Below are positions 8,923 to 17,736 of a DNA stretch of 64,000 bases, piece after piece. This stretch comes from Ruminococcus sp. (lineage in GTDB: Bacteria > Bacillota > Clostridia > Oscillospirales > Acutalibacteraceae). How positions within the stretch are numbered: the stretch's first letter is position 1; each line of letters starts with the position of its first letter. The DNA lies in NCBI GenBank assembly GCA_017403985.1, contig JAFRDE010000029.1:1-64000 (forward strand), given 5' to 3'. The notes below the pieces were generated by a model. The model ran no database searches, was not told the DNA's origin, and saw nothing but the letters and a program-made list of their open reading frames with translations. A program made the position numbers and the translations under genes.

Positions 8923-11088
8923 ATGAAACACGAATTTGTTCTGGAAGGTCTGCACTGCGCGAACTGCGCGGCGAAGATCGAAGCAAAACTGAATAAAGTA
9001 CCCGAATTTGACGAAGTGCTGTTCTCCTTCGCCACCTTGGAGCTGGATATCATCACCGAAGAAACGGTTATCCGCGACCGGGTACAGCAGATCGTCGACT
9101 CGATCGAGGACGGCGTGACCGTCACCCCGAAAGCGGAGCATCACGATCATTCCGCACACGCGCACCATCATGACTGTCACGACGGATGCTGTGACGATCA
9201 CGATCACGATCATGAACACAACCATGAACACCATCATGAACATCACCACGATCATGACCACGGACATGATCACGAGCATTCTCATAACAGCAGCAAGGTC
9301 AAGTTGATCCTGCTGATCATTTCCGCGGTCCTGTTCGCGGCGGCGTTCACGCTCCATATTATCGGACAATTCGAGACCGTCTGCATCGTCCTCAGCATCC
9401 TGTCCACGCTGCTGGCAGGATACGACGTCATTATCGAAGGCGTAATGTCCGTCTTCAAGCTCCGCATCGATGAAACCACCCTGATGACCGTCGCGGTCAT
9501 CGCGGCGATGGTGCTGGGCGAATTCGTCGAAGGCGCGGCGGTCATGGTGCTGTTCGGGATCGGCGAGCTGCTCGAGGACAGGGCGGTGGAAAAATCCCGC
9601 CGCGATATCCGCAAGCTGGCGGATATCCGACCCGACACCGCATACATCTATGAAAACGGCACAAGCCGCGAGGTAAAAGCCGAGGACGTCGCGATCGGCA
9701 CGATCCTCGAGATCCCGCCCCACACACGCGTTCCGCTGGACGGTGTGATCACCGAGGGCAGCACTACCGTCGACGCATCTTCCCTGACGGGCGAATCGGA
9801 GCCCGTCGACGCATCAGCCGGCACGGAGCTGCTCAGCGGCATGGTCAACAACGACGGTACCGTCTATATGCGCACAACCAAGGCGTACGCCGACAGCGCG
9901 GCGACGCGCATCGTCAAGCTGGTTGAGGAGAGCGCGAAGAGCAAGGGCGAACACGAGAAGCTCATCACCCGCTTTGCGGCGGTATACACGCCGGTCATGA
10001 TCGGTCTGGCTGTCGTGATCGCGGTCATCCCCTCGCTGATCACCGGCAACTGGTCGGAATGGATCCACAAGGCGCTGGTATGCCTCGTCGCCTCCTGTCC
10101 CTGCTCGATCGTGATCTCCGTCCCTCTCGCCTACTTTGCGGGCATCGGCGCGGCGTCCAAGGTCGGCGTTCTGATCAAAGGCGGCAGATATGTGGAAGCG
10201 CTGGCGGCGGCAAAAGCCTTTGCCTTTGATAAGACCGGCACGATAACGGACAATCAAATTTCTATCAAAGAAATAAAGCCCACAGATACTTACACAATTG
10301 ATGAGATCGTCTCCCTCGCCGCGGCGGCGGAAGCGCACTCCGCGCACCCGATCGCGAACGCTTTCCGCGATTATTGTCAAGCAAACGATATTTCTGCTAA
10401 AGAATTAAAAGAACATCGCGAGATCAGCGGTCACGGCGTAGAAGCGATGCGCGGAGAGGATAAGATCACCGTCTGCAAGTCCGACGGCGCGCACGGCGTA
10501 TCGGTACGCGTCAATGATCGGGAGATCGGCGTCGTCACGATCACCGAGCACATCCGCGAGGAAGCGTCCGAGGCGCTCAGCCGTCTGAAAGCGCTCGGCG
10601 TGAAAAAGGCCGTCATGCTGTCCGGCGACAAAGAAGCCGCCTGCCAGCGGGTCGCGGAAGGCTTACCGATCGACGAGATCCACAGCGCTCTGCTGCCCGA
10701 GGATAAGGTCAAGACCGTCGAGAAGCTGATCGGCGAATGCGGCTCCTGCGCCTTTGTCGGCGACGGCATCAACGACGCGCCCGTGCTCACCCGCTCGACC
10801 TGCGGCGTCGCGATGGGACTCGGCTCCGACGCGGCGATCGAATCAGCCGATATGGTGCTCAGCTCAGAGAACCTCTCCTCCCTCCCCCGCGCCGTGCGGT
10901 TAGCGCGCAAAACGATCGCGACCGTCAAGGTGAACATCACCTTCTCGCTCCTCGTCAAAGCCGTCATCATCCTCATCGCCGTTTTAGGCGTCACCTCCGC
11001 GCCGCTGTGGCTGGCGGTATTCTCCGACACGGGCGTTTGCCTGCTCTGCGTCCTCAACGCGGTACGGCTTTTGAAAAGCAAGGTCTGA
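8923..11088 (+). CDS. zntA: Zinc/cadmium-exporting P1B-type ATPase with His-rich segment
   Basis: Membrane pump that exports divalent metal with ATP, 721 residues. Order: heavy-metal-associated domain with GLHCANCAAK (Cys 12 and 15); a His/Asp/Glu-rich stretch at about residues 69-125 with over 25 histidines; transmembrane pairs; actuator loop TGES; membrane metal site SCPCSIVISVP (CPC); phosphorylation site DKTGT; the SAHP nucleotide-site motif; GDGINDAP; two C-terminal membrane helices. CPC plus the adjacent zinc-type repressor argues for Zn/Cd/Pb rather than copper. The ribosome site before 8923 is weak, and repeat debris occupies the gap, so coupling to the repressor gene may be loose. 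Confidence 0.92.
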   Translation: MKHEFVLEGLHCANCAAKIEAKLNKVPEFDEVLFSFATLELDIITEETVIRDRVQQIVDSIEDGVTVTPKAEHHDHSAHAHHHDCHDGCCDDHDHDHEHNHEHHHEHHHDHDHGHDHEHSHNSSKVKLILLIISAVLFAAAFTLHIIGQFETVCIVLSILSTLLAGYDVIIEGVMSVFKLRIDETTLMTVAVIAAMVLGEFVEGAAVMVLFGIGELLEDRAVEKSRRDIRKLADIRPDTAYIYENGTSREVKAEDVAIGTILEIPPHTRVPLDGVITEGSTTVDASSLTGESEPVDASAGTELLSGMVNNDGTVYMRTTKAYADSAATRIVKLVEESAKSKGEHEKLITRFAAVYTPVMIGLAVVIAVIPSLITGNWSEWIHKALVCLVASCPCSIVISVPLAYFAGIGAASKVGVLIKGGRYVEALAAAKAFAFDKTGTITDNQISIKEIKPTDTYTIDEIVSLAAAAEAHSAHPIANAFRDYCQANDISAKELKEHREISGHGVEAMRGEDKITVCKSDGAHGVSVRVNDREIGVVTITEHIREEASEALSRLKALGVKKAVMLSGDKEAACQRVAEGLPIDEIHSALLPEDKVKTVEKLIGECGSCAFVGDGINDAPVLTRSTCGVAMGLGSDAAIESADMVLSSENLSSLPRAVRLARKTIATVKVNITFSLLVKAVIILIAVLGVTSAPLWLAVFSDTGVCLLCVLNAVRLLKSKV

Positions 11089-11188
11089 CGGCAAACATCC
11101 GGAACACAGCTTCCCTGACGCGGGAGGAGCAAGCCCCTCCCCTGCAAATCAACCGCTGCCCACTGCTCACTGATAACTAACCGTTGAC

Positions 11189-11234
11189 ATTCCCGCTCTT
11201 TTGCGTTACGATAAAGAGCGGGAATTTTATTATT
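11189..11234 (+). terminator. Terminator after zntA
   Basis: ATTCCCGCTCTTT (11189-11201) pairs with AAAGAGCGGGAAT (11213-11225), followed by TTTATTATT. It ends 15 bases before the next gene. Confidence 0.75.
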
Positions 11235-11248
11235 GAAGGACTTAACAA

Positions 11249-12829
11249 ATGAAACCTAACACACAGGGCGTTGTCGAAGAAACGCCGAAAAAATATACCG
11301 TCGCCAATTCGCTGACCAATTACTATCTGGTGATCATGTTCAGCTTTTTTCCGCTGTTTTTGACGGAACAGTACGCGCACGCGCGCACGGATAAATACTG
11401 GTTCTATGTGATCGCCACCGCGGTGCTCGTCATCTCGGTCGGCTTATGTATGTTCATCAGTCAGAGTGAATCAAAGAGGTCGGGCGTCGACGCGCCGCTC
11501 TTCCTGCCGCTGTCGGTCACCGATATCTTCATGCTGTGCTATCTGGGGCTGGCGGTGATCTCCACCCTGCTGTCGGAGCATACGGAAGAAGCCTTCCTCG
11601 GCACCGGCGGGCGCAACAACGGCTTAGTGCTGCTGCTCATGTACACGCTGATGTACTTCATCCTCACGCGAAATTATGTTCAGAAGAACTATGTGTTCGT
11701 CTTTTATCTGGTGGTGTCGTCCGCCGTCGCGCTGCTGACAGTACTCAACTTTTTCTATATCGACCCGCTGGGGATGCTCGAAGGTTACGACGACGCGACG
11801 ATCGCCGACTTCGGTTCCACCCTCGGCAACAAAAATATCATTGCGGCATTCATGTGTCTTTTCCTGCCCGCTGCCGTTATGATGTTCGTCGTCATCGAAT
11901 CAAAAGTTCTCCGCATCATATCGGGTATCTCGATCGTCTTCGCGTACACGGGTCTGCTGTGCGCGGACTCCACCTCCGACATTCTCGGTCTGATGGTGAT
12001 CCTGCCGGTCATGGCGATCTTCTCGGCGCGCAGCTTCGGCCATCTGAAGCGCTATCTGCTGGCGCTGACGATCCTGTTCGCCTCGGGAAAGCTGCTGCAG
12101 TTCTTCGCCGCCGCTATCGGCGATCACAACAAGGGCTTTGAGTTCATGCAGGAGTTTTTGATCTATCATCCCGCTATGTACGCGCCGATCGTGATCTGCG
12201 GTCTGGGCTTTCTCCTGATGGCATTCCTCGGCAGGAACGGCGAACCGCGTTATCCGGCGAAAGCGATACAAACCACATTGATAGTATTATTCTCTCTCGG
12301 AATAATAACGCTTCTCGGGCTGTTCATCAACTTCAGCTTTATCGATACCGAAACCGATATCGGCGACTTTGAAAAACTCCTGCGCTTTGACGACTACTGG
12401 GGCACGCACCGCGGCTTTATGTGGCGCGTCAGCTTTGAAGAATTCGCGAAGTTCAATCCCCTGCGCATGCTCTTCGGCTCCGGCCCCGATACAGCTTATT
12501 ATGTACTGGAGCCTCATTTTGAGGAACTGCTCGATCGCTTCGGAGACGGCTCCACCGACTGCGCCCACAACGAGTACATCAACTATCTGCTGACGCAGGG
12601 CGTCTTAGGTCTCGCGGCATATCTCGGCGTGATGATCTCGGCGATCGCACGCGCGGTCAAAACCGCCAAGCGCAACCCGATGGCGCTGGTCTTTATCGCC
12701 CCGGTCATCTGTTACCTCGCCCAGTCGGCAGTCAACCTGTATAACCCGATCGTCACCCCGACGATGTTCATCTTCCTCTCGCTGGCGCAAGCGCTTTCTC
12801 GCAGTGAGGAGTTAGGAGTGAGGAATTAG
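11249..12829 (+). CDS. O-antigen ligase/polymerase-like membrane protein
   Basis: Polytopic membrane protein of 526 residues with about eleven to twelve hydrophobic segments and a large extracytoplasmic region near residues 350-440, the layout of the Wzy_C/O-antigen ligase family, which joins or polymerises surface glycans. Supporting motifs are LSEHTEEAFLGTGGRNNG near the N-terminal third and CAHNEYINYLLTQGVLGLAAYL near residues 430-450. Start at 11249 after TGAAGGA. The final residues EELGVRN and the TAG stop are encoded by the 7-bp-period arm of repeat D1, so the natural C-terminus has been replaced or extended by repeat sequence. No other glycan genes are near, and the partner pathway is unknown. 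Confidence 0.75.
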   Translation: MKPNTQGVVEETPKKYTVANSLTNYYLVIMFSFFPLFLTEQYAHARTDKYWFYVIATAVLVISVGLCMFISQSESKRSGVDAPLFLPLSVTDIFMLCYLGLAVISTLLSEHTEEAFLGTGGRNNGLVLLLMYTLMYFILTRNYVQKNYVFVFYLVVSSAVALLTVLNFFYIDPLGMLEGYDDATIADFGSTLGNKNIIAAFMCLFLPAAVMMFVVIESKVLRIISGISIVFAYTGLLCADSTSDILGLMVILPVMAIFSARSFGHLKRYLLALTILFASGKLLQFFAAAIGDHNKGFEFMQEFLIYHPAMYAPIVICGLGFLLMAFLGRNGEPRYPAKAIQTTLIVLFSLGIITLLGLFINFSFIDTETDIGDFEKLLRFDDYWGTHRGFMWRVSFEEFAKFNPLRMLFGSGPDTAYYVLEPHFEELLDRFGDGSTDCAHNEYINYLLTQGVLGLAAYLGVMISAIARAVKTAKRNPMALVFIAPVICYLAQSAVNLYNPIVTPTMFIFLSLAQALSRSEELGVRN

Positions 12830-12866
12830 GAATGAATGGCGGGCTCTGCCCGCACCCGATAATAAA

Positions 12867-12993
12867 TGTCATTGCGAGGAGGGCGATTGAGCCCGACGTG
12901 GCAATCCCCTTGTCATTAATTCTGTTTGATGTAAGAGAAACGGCAACGCCGCTTTGCGGGATTGCCACGGTCGCAAGCTCCCTCGCAATGACA
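12867..12993. repeat. Family A repeat, copy A2 (nested in D1)
   Basis: TGTCATTGCGAGG ... CCTCGCAATGACA with internal GTGGCAATCCCC and GGGATTGCCACGG. It is inserted inside the D1 element. Confidence 0.85.
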
Positions 12994-13010
12994 TAAATAG
13001 GAAAATAAAA

Positions 13011-13053
13011 ACGTCCGCAGCTCATAAAAGAGTCCGCGGACGTGATTTTTTTG
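13011..13053. terminator. Bidirectional terminator
   Basis: ACGTCCGC (13011-13018) pairs with GCGGACGT (13036-13043), followed by GATTTTTTT on the plus strand and preceded by AAAATAAAAA, which is a T-run on the minus strand. It lies between two convergent genes. Confidence 0.75.
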
Positions 13054-13119
13054 CAGTTGATATATTAATTCAAAACGCGTCAGCGTTTCCCGTAATTCCT
13101 AATTCCTAACTCCTCAATC

Positions 13120-13335
13120 CTAACTCTTCTTCATCGCGTCCTTCAGGCTCTTGACGGTGCCGTCGGGATAGGTGACGTCCACGTTATCCAGCCGCGCCTT
13201 GACCTGCTGACGGAAGCCCTTGAGGTAGATTGCGTAGAGCTCCTTCTGGCGCTTCTGTTCCTCTTCAGTCAAGCCTTCTTCCCTCTTCTTTTTCGCGAGA
13301 GCATTGATCTCATTTAATAATTCCTGCATTTCCAT
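13120..13335 (-). CDS. YnzC/DUF896 small protein
   Basis: Small cytoplasmic protein of 71 residues of the DUF896 (YnzC) family: an Asn/Leu-rich N-terminal helix pair (EINALAKKKREEGLTEEEQKRQ), then LYAIYLKGFRQQVKARLDNV. Function is unsettled; in Bacillus the family lies near SOS and cell-division genes. It is ten bases downstream of ruvX on the same strand and likely co-transcribed. The TAG stop at 13122-13120 belongs to the GTTAGGA word of repeat D1, so the last residues AMKKS directly abut the repeat. Confidence 0.85.
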   Translation of the reverse strand: MEMQELLNEINALAKKKREEGLTEEEQKRQKELYAIYLKGFRQQVKARLDNVDVTYPDGTVKSLKDAMKKS

Positions 13336-13345
13336 ATAGTTCCTC

Positions 13346-13756
13346 TCATTTCTGACTGTCTAAGTAGTTCTGCAGGATAATGGTCGCCGCGGCGGCGTCC
13401 ACCCTCTGCTTGCGCTTTTTGCCGTACACGTTGCTGTCGCTGAGGAAGTTATGCGCCGTGATGGTGGTGCCGCGCTCATCCTGCATATGATGCGGCAGTC
13501 CCGTGCGCTCGCTCAGCTTTGCGGCGATCTCCCGCGCGCGGCGGGCGCTCTCTCCCTCGGTACCGTCCATGTTCTTCGGCAGTCCGACGACGAGGATCTC
13601 CGCCTTTACCTCCTCAGCCTTTTCGGCGATCTTGTCTATCAGTTTTTCATCGTTATACTCGGTGATCACGCACAGCGGCGAAGCCAAAAAGCCGCTCTTG
13701 TCTGAGACGGCAAGCCCCGTGCGCGCGTGTCCGAGGTCAACGGATAATGCGATCAT
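13346..13756 (-). CDS. ruvX: RuvX/YqgF-family putative Holliday junction resolvase (pre-16S rRNA nuclease)
   Basis: 136 residues with an RNase H-like fold. Motifs: LSVDLGHARTGLAVSD (first acidic residue), VVGLPKNMDGTEG, QDERGTTITA (second acidic residue; the usual form is DERLTT) and the C-terminal KQRVDAAAATIILQNYLD (third acidic residue). In Escherichia coli the family member trims the 5' end of 16S rRNA. Last residues before the stop are DSQK. It begins a two-gene unit with the YnzC-like gene. Confidence 0.9.
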   Translation of the reverse strand: MIALSVDLGHARTGLAVSDKSGFLASPLCVITEYNDEKLIDKIAEKAEEVKAEILVVGLPKNMDGTEGESARRAREIAAKLSERTGLPHHMQDERGTTITAHNFLSDSNVYGKKRKQRVDAAAATIILQNYLDSQK

Positions 13757-13809
13757 TTTTTCACTTCCCTGTTGATATTAACATTTACCGCGAAGCATAT
13801 ACTGTTTGC

Positions 13810-13926
13810 CGTAGGGGATGGCGCTTGTCGACATCCCGAGAATGACGGGCGTTTCTACTATCGAAAGCGGCAGATCGGAGTCAAGCCCTCCTGCCAAACG
13901 GGACGTCGAAAACCGCCGTCCCCTAC
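13810..13926. repeat. Family B repeat, copy B2
   Basis: CGTAGGGGATGGCGCTTGTCGACATCCCG at the left (shown in part: GTAGGGGATGGCG) and GCCGTCCCCTACG at the right, lying between ruvX and the lipoprotein gene. The rest of the gap up to 13988 shows nothing recognisable. Confidence 0.7.
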
Positions 13927-13988
13927 GATACACAACAACTCCTTCACCAACGCTTGATACTCATTCAAAGCCCTTCCCCTGCTATGAA

Positions 13989-15293
13989 TCAATAATAGTG
14001 TAATTCCACCGCCACGATGCGGCTTTTTTCATGTGTAAAATAACTCGCGTTGGTCGCGTCGATACTGTAATCGGTCAGATAATCGTTCACCGTGCGCACA
14101 TAGTCAAAGAAGTACTGCGGATACTCGGAGAAAAGCTGTGTGACCGCGCCGGTGTAATCCAGCCCTTCATCGATATAAAAGACGAAGTATTCCTCCTGCT
14201 TTTCAGCGCAAGCGAGCAGTCCGCTCTTGACCTCGGCGCCGTCGAAATCCGTCAGGCGAGGCGCTCTCACCGCATAGTAGCTCCTGACGCCATCCGGACA
14301 AACGGGAACATATATATTCATGACGCTCGCGCTGTAGTCGCCTTCCTCGCCGTTGATCTCTTCATCGGCAAGCGCAGAAAACAGCGGCGACAGCGTGTGA
14401 TCGTCATACATAAAGGCATCGGAAACATTACAGTATACATGCTGTTCATAAGGCTCTTCCTGATCGTCCCAGGTAACGTCCGTCTGATACCATGTGCCGT
14501 CGATCTTCGCGGCGTTCCACATGTGCATCTGATTCTGACTGCTGCCCATCAGACCGACGCAGTCTACCCCGAGACCGTTCATCAGCATCTGAAACGCTCT
14601 GGCATAGCCCTCGCATACGGCGGTTCCATCGACCAGCGCACCGTAAACGGTATAGATATCGGGATTGTTGCTGTCGATATTGTTCATATCGACGCTGTCA
14701 TCATAAGCGACATGCTCGATCAGGTAATCGTGCACCTTCACTTGTCGGTCGAACTCGGAGAGTCCGTCCGGCACGGTCGCGTAAAATTCATTCGCTCGCG
14801 AACGCACCGCGTTGACGCGCGTGTCGATCTCCTCGGGAGAATACTTCGAGTAGATCTGGATCACGGTGGCATCGTCGCCGCTGTAGAAGCCCATCGTCCC
14901 GGTCAGCCAGAAGATCTCGGGATGATCGTCTGTCAGCGCCTTGCACGCGGTACGCACCTGCGCCTCGGAGAGCGAATAACCCTTCAGCTCCACCTGCGGC
15001 ATCGCATACCGTTCGAGCTCCTCATCCAATTCGGAAGAGATATCATAGCAGACGCCGAGCATCTCGGTATAGAGCAGCTTTTCCCCCTCCAAAGGCAGCG
15101 CGTCATACGAGTAGGAGGACGTCACCGGCTCATAGCCCTCGCTGTAGGTCAATTCATCGGGCACGACTTCCATATACGGGTTCAGCGTTTCAGCCGTTTT
15201 CGGCGTATCGTTTAGCGGAAGATAATCCGAGATACTGCATGAACACAGGCACACCAGCATGATCGCAATCAATATCAATAAGCATTTTTTCAT
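13989..15293 (-). CDS. Transglutaminase-like lipoprotein 1
   Basis: Secreted lipoprotein of 434 residues. A hydrophobic signal ends in the lipobox LCSC (Cys 19 or so). The middle contains a transglutaminase/protease-like core with the Cys in GTAVCEGYARAFQ, the His in QMHMWNAAKIDG and the Asp in YQTDVTWDD, in the right order and spacing for the Cys-His-Asp triad. Such proteins are common in Clostridia and may cut or cross-link proteins at the cell surface; the substrate is unknown. It follows its paralogue by nine bases, so the two are co-transcribed and arose by duplication. Confidence 0.82.
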   Translation of the reverse strand: MKKCLLILIAIMLVCLCSCSISDYLPLNDTPKTAETLNPYMEVVPDELTYSEGYEPVTSSYSYDALPLEGEKLLYTEMLGVCYDISSELDEELERYAMPQVELKGYSLSEAQVRTACKALTDDHPEIFWLTGTMGFYSGDDATVIQIYSKYSPEEIDTRVNAVRSRANEFYATVPDGLSEFDRQVKVHDYLIEHVAYDDSVDMNNIDSNNPDIYTVYGALVDGTAVCEGYARAFQMLMNGLGVDCVGLMGSSQNQMHMWNAAKIDGTWYQTDVTWDDQEEPYEQHVYCNVSDAFMYDDHTLSPLFSALADEEINGEEGDYSASVMNIYVPVCPDGVRSYYAVRAPRLTDFDGAEVKSGLLACAEKQEEYFVFYIDEGLDYTGAVTQLFSEYPQYFFDYVRTVNDYLTDYSIDATNASYFTHEKSRIVAVELHYY

Positions 15294-15302
15294 AAGACTT
15301 CT

Positions 15303-16700
15303 CTATTCGTAAAAGATTTCAAAAATCAGTATTTTTCTGACGTCGTCGGTGTAATAGACCGCATCGGCGTCCGCGTCGAGCTGAACGCCGCTCAGCTTTT
15401 CGTTCGCGAGATCGAGCGCCTGATAATAGGGCTGGTCGCCGTCGAACAGCGCGTCAGCCATGGTATCCGGCGTATATTGATCTGTATCCAGAATAACGAG
15501 CAGGGATTTTCGTCCCTTGTTCGCCGCAGTGACAAAGCCCTCGCAAAGCTGTTCGGCGTTCGGGGAAGCCAAAAGCTCCCCTTCAAGCAGATAGTAGCAG
15601 TACTTTGTCGCGGTACAGGATGAGGGCACAAAGTTATTGATGTAGCTTTCGAGCTCCCAGTACTCGTCCTCGGTGAGTTCCTCATAGGTTTTGTCCACGG
15701 TATGATCGGCAAAAAGGACGTCGTCGGTCACATTCAGATAATAATACACGTCGCCGAGATCCTCGTCCTCATCCCAGTCGTCCCAGGTACAGTCGACCCA
15801 ATACCATTCGTTATCGAGCTGTACCGCGTTCCACATATGCAGCCCGCTTGCTGCGTCGACGTCCTCGTCGTCTTCGGTGTCGGCTGTGCCGCAGATACAG
15901 ACGGTATCCGTACCGAGCTCGGAGCAGAGATAATCCAGCGCGCGGGAATAGCCTTCACAGACCGCCTTTTTATCCACCATCACACCGTAGAGATTATAGA
16001 TAGACGGATGGCCGGCGCTGTAATCGTCGGAGTTCTCCACACCATCATCATACGTACAATTGCTGATTATATACCTGTAAACCGATTCCTCGCGCTCATA
16101 TTCGCTCAGACCGCGTTCAAAATCGGCAAAGTACCCGCTGAGTGCTGTGTCCAGCTCGCGCATCATACCGACGACCTGATCGGCGGTATAGTTCGCGTTC
16201 AACGTCACGCCGACGGTATCCTCTTTGACGTAAATGCTCTCGAAATCCGTCGACATCCAGAAGATCTCGGGATGGTCGTCCAGCACCGCCGTCAGCGCCG
16301 TCTCGACGTCCTTGTCGGAAACGTTATCCCCGCTGAACAGCATCGGACGCATCTTATATTCGCCGTCAAACTTTCCATCTTTATCCGAAAAGCAGTAAAC
16401 GCCGTCGAGGATCAGAGCGTACATTTCGCGCTGACTGTCGTTATCGAGCGCGTCATAGGAATGATTCACGCGCTTTGCCTCATAGCCGGTATCGTATGAG
16501 AAATCGACGCGGTTGACGATATGATATCCGTCCTCATCGTCGTGCATGCCGATATCACCGCTGTGATCCGGCATATCGGTATACTGCTTGACGGTATCGG
16601 GCAGCTTGCGCGAGGTGAATTTTCGGATGATATTACAGGAGCAAAGCGACAGCGTCAGAGCGACAGCAGTAATCATTGCAAAAAACCTTAACCGCTTCAT
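15303..16700 (-). CDS. Transglutaminase-like lipoprotein 2
   Basis: Paralogue of the downstream gene, 465 residues. The signal peptide ends with lipobox LCSC. The triad is visible as the Cys of KKAVCEGYSRALDYL, the His of GLHMWNAVQLDN and the Asp of YWVDCTWDDWDED; an acidic insert (DTEDDEDVDAA) precedes the His motif. ATG at 16700 overlaps the TGA of tsaD (TGATG), so translation is coupled; a TTG one codon upstream is a weaker alternative. Secreted lipoprotein of unknown substrate. Confidence 0.82.
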   Translation of the reverse strand: MKRLRFFAMITAVALTLSLCSCNIIRKFTSRKLPDTVKQYTDMPDHSGDIGMHDDEDGYHIVNRVDFSYDTGYEAKRVNHSYDALDNDSQREMYALILDGVYCFSDKDGKFDGEYKMRPMLFSGDNVSDKDVETALTAVLDDHPEIFWMSTDFESIYVKEDTVGVTLNANYTADQVVGMMRELDTALSGYFADFERGLSEYEREESVYRYIISNCTYDDGVENSDDYSAGHPSIYNLYGVMVDKKAVCEGYSRALDYLCSELGTDTVCICGTADTEDDEDVDAASGLHMWNAVQLDNEWYWVDCTWDDWDEDEDLGDVYYYLNVTDDVLFADHTVDKTYEELTEDEYWELESYINNFVPSSCTATKYCYYLLEGELLASPNAEQLCEGFVTAANKGRKSLLVILDTDQYTPDTMADALFDGDQPYYQALDLANEKLSGVQLDADADAVYYTDDVRKILIFEIFYE

Positions 16701-17713
16701 CAAAAGCCCCTTTCATCGATCGGCAGGGTCGCGATCGCGTTAAGGTCGCTTCCCGCGATATTTCCCGCCAGATATTCATAGTAACCCTGCGCGCCGACCA
16801 TCGCGCCGTTGTCGCCGCAGAGCGATTTATCGGGCATATACAGGTCGTATTTGCCCTTGCACAGGCGTTCCAGCTCCCGTCGCAACAATGAGTTCGCCGA
16901 TACGCCGCCCGCTGTGACAAGGGTCGTATAGCCTAAGTCCTCCGCCGCTCTTAAAAAGTTGTCCGTCAGGCAGCCGACCACTGCCTTACGGTAGGATGCG
17001 CAGACGTCGGCGACGGGGATATCCTCGCCCTTTTGCTGTTTGTTATGGATCAGGTTGATGACCGCCGTCTTCAGTCCGGAGAATGAAAAATCATACGGCG
17101 AACCGTCCACACGCGGACGCGGCATCGGAAAAGCGGAATCGTCGCCTGTCTCGGCGATCTTGTCGAGCTCCACGCCGCCGGGGTACGGGATTCCCATCGC
17201 GCGGGCGGCTTTATCGAACGCCTCGCCAGCCGCGTCGTCGCGGGTACGCCCGATCACGCGCATATCCGTGTAGTCGAGCACCTCAACGATATGAGAGTGA
17301 CCGCCGGATACGACAAGGCATAAAAACGGCGGTTTTAATTCTTTATGTGAAATATAATTCGACGCGATATGTGAGCGCAGATGATGCGTCGGTATCAGCG
17401 GCTTGCCGGTCGCCAACGACAACCCTTTCGCGAAATTCACGCCGACCAAGAGCGCGCCGATCAGTCCGGGCGCATGGGTCACGGCGATCGCGTCGATTGC
17501 ATCGAGCGTACAGTCAGCGGTTTTGATTGCCTCATCCACCACGCCGACGATCGCCTCCGCGTGACGGCGGGACGCGATCTCAGGCACCACGCCGCCGTAG
17601 AGCTTGTGCTCCTCCACCTGAGAAGCGACAATATTCGAGAGGACAGATCTGCCGTCCTCCACCACAGCCGCGGCGGTCTCGTCGCAGCTGCTTTCGATTG
17701 CAAGTATTTTCAT
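16700..17713 (-). CDS. tsaD: tRNA N6-threonylcarbamoyladenosine synthase, TsaD subunit
   Basis: Transfers the threonylcarbamoyl group to A37 of ANN-decoding tRNAs together with TsaB and TsaE, neither of which is in this window. 337 residues, normal length. The start at 17713 follows AGGAGA; the frame extends 8 codons further without support. Opens MKILAIESSCDETAAAVV. Metal-binding His pair in HHLRSHI (the more usual form is HMEGH), then LVVSGGHSHIV, and the ATP-site end TLVTAGGVSANSLLR and the GDNGAMVG motif. Lies between rimI and two lipoprotein genes. Confidence 0.95.
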   Translation of the reverse strand: MKILAIESSCDETAAAVVEDGRSVLSNIVASQVEEHKLYGGVVPEIASRRHAEAIVGVVDEAIKTADCTLDAIDAIAVTHAPGLIGALLVGVNFAKGLSLATGKPLIPTHHLRSHIASNYISHKELKPPFLCLVVSGGHSHIVEVLDYTDMRVIGRTRDDAAGEAFDKAARAMGIPYPGGVELDKIAETGDDSAFPMPRPRVDGSPYDFSFSGLKTAVINLIHNKQQKGEDIPVADVCASYRKAVVGCLTDNFLRAAEDLGYTTLVTAGGVSANSLLRRELERLCKGKYDLYMPDKSLCGDNGAMVGAQGYYEYLAGNIAGSDLNAIATLPIDERGF

Positions 17714-17736
17714 ATAGTTCTCCTGAAACAATACCA

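Larger units (their letters stand above)
12804..13126. repeat. Family D composite element D1 (word GTTAGGA) enclosing A2
   Basis: Left arm 12804-12833 repeats GAGTTAGGA-like 7-mers; right arm 13093-13126 is its complement (AATTCCT, AACTCCT). Inside are the hairpin GCGGGC-TCT-GCCCGC (about 12838-12853, followed by ACCCGAT), a complete family A element, a terminator, and AAACGC-GTCA-GCGTTT (13075-13089) then CCC. The two arms supply the stop codons of both flanking convergent genes. Confidence 0.8.
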
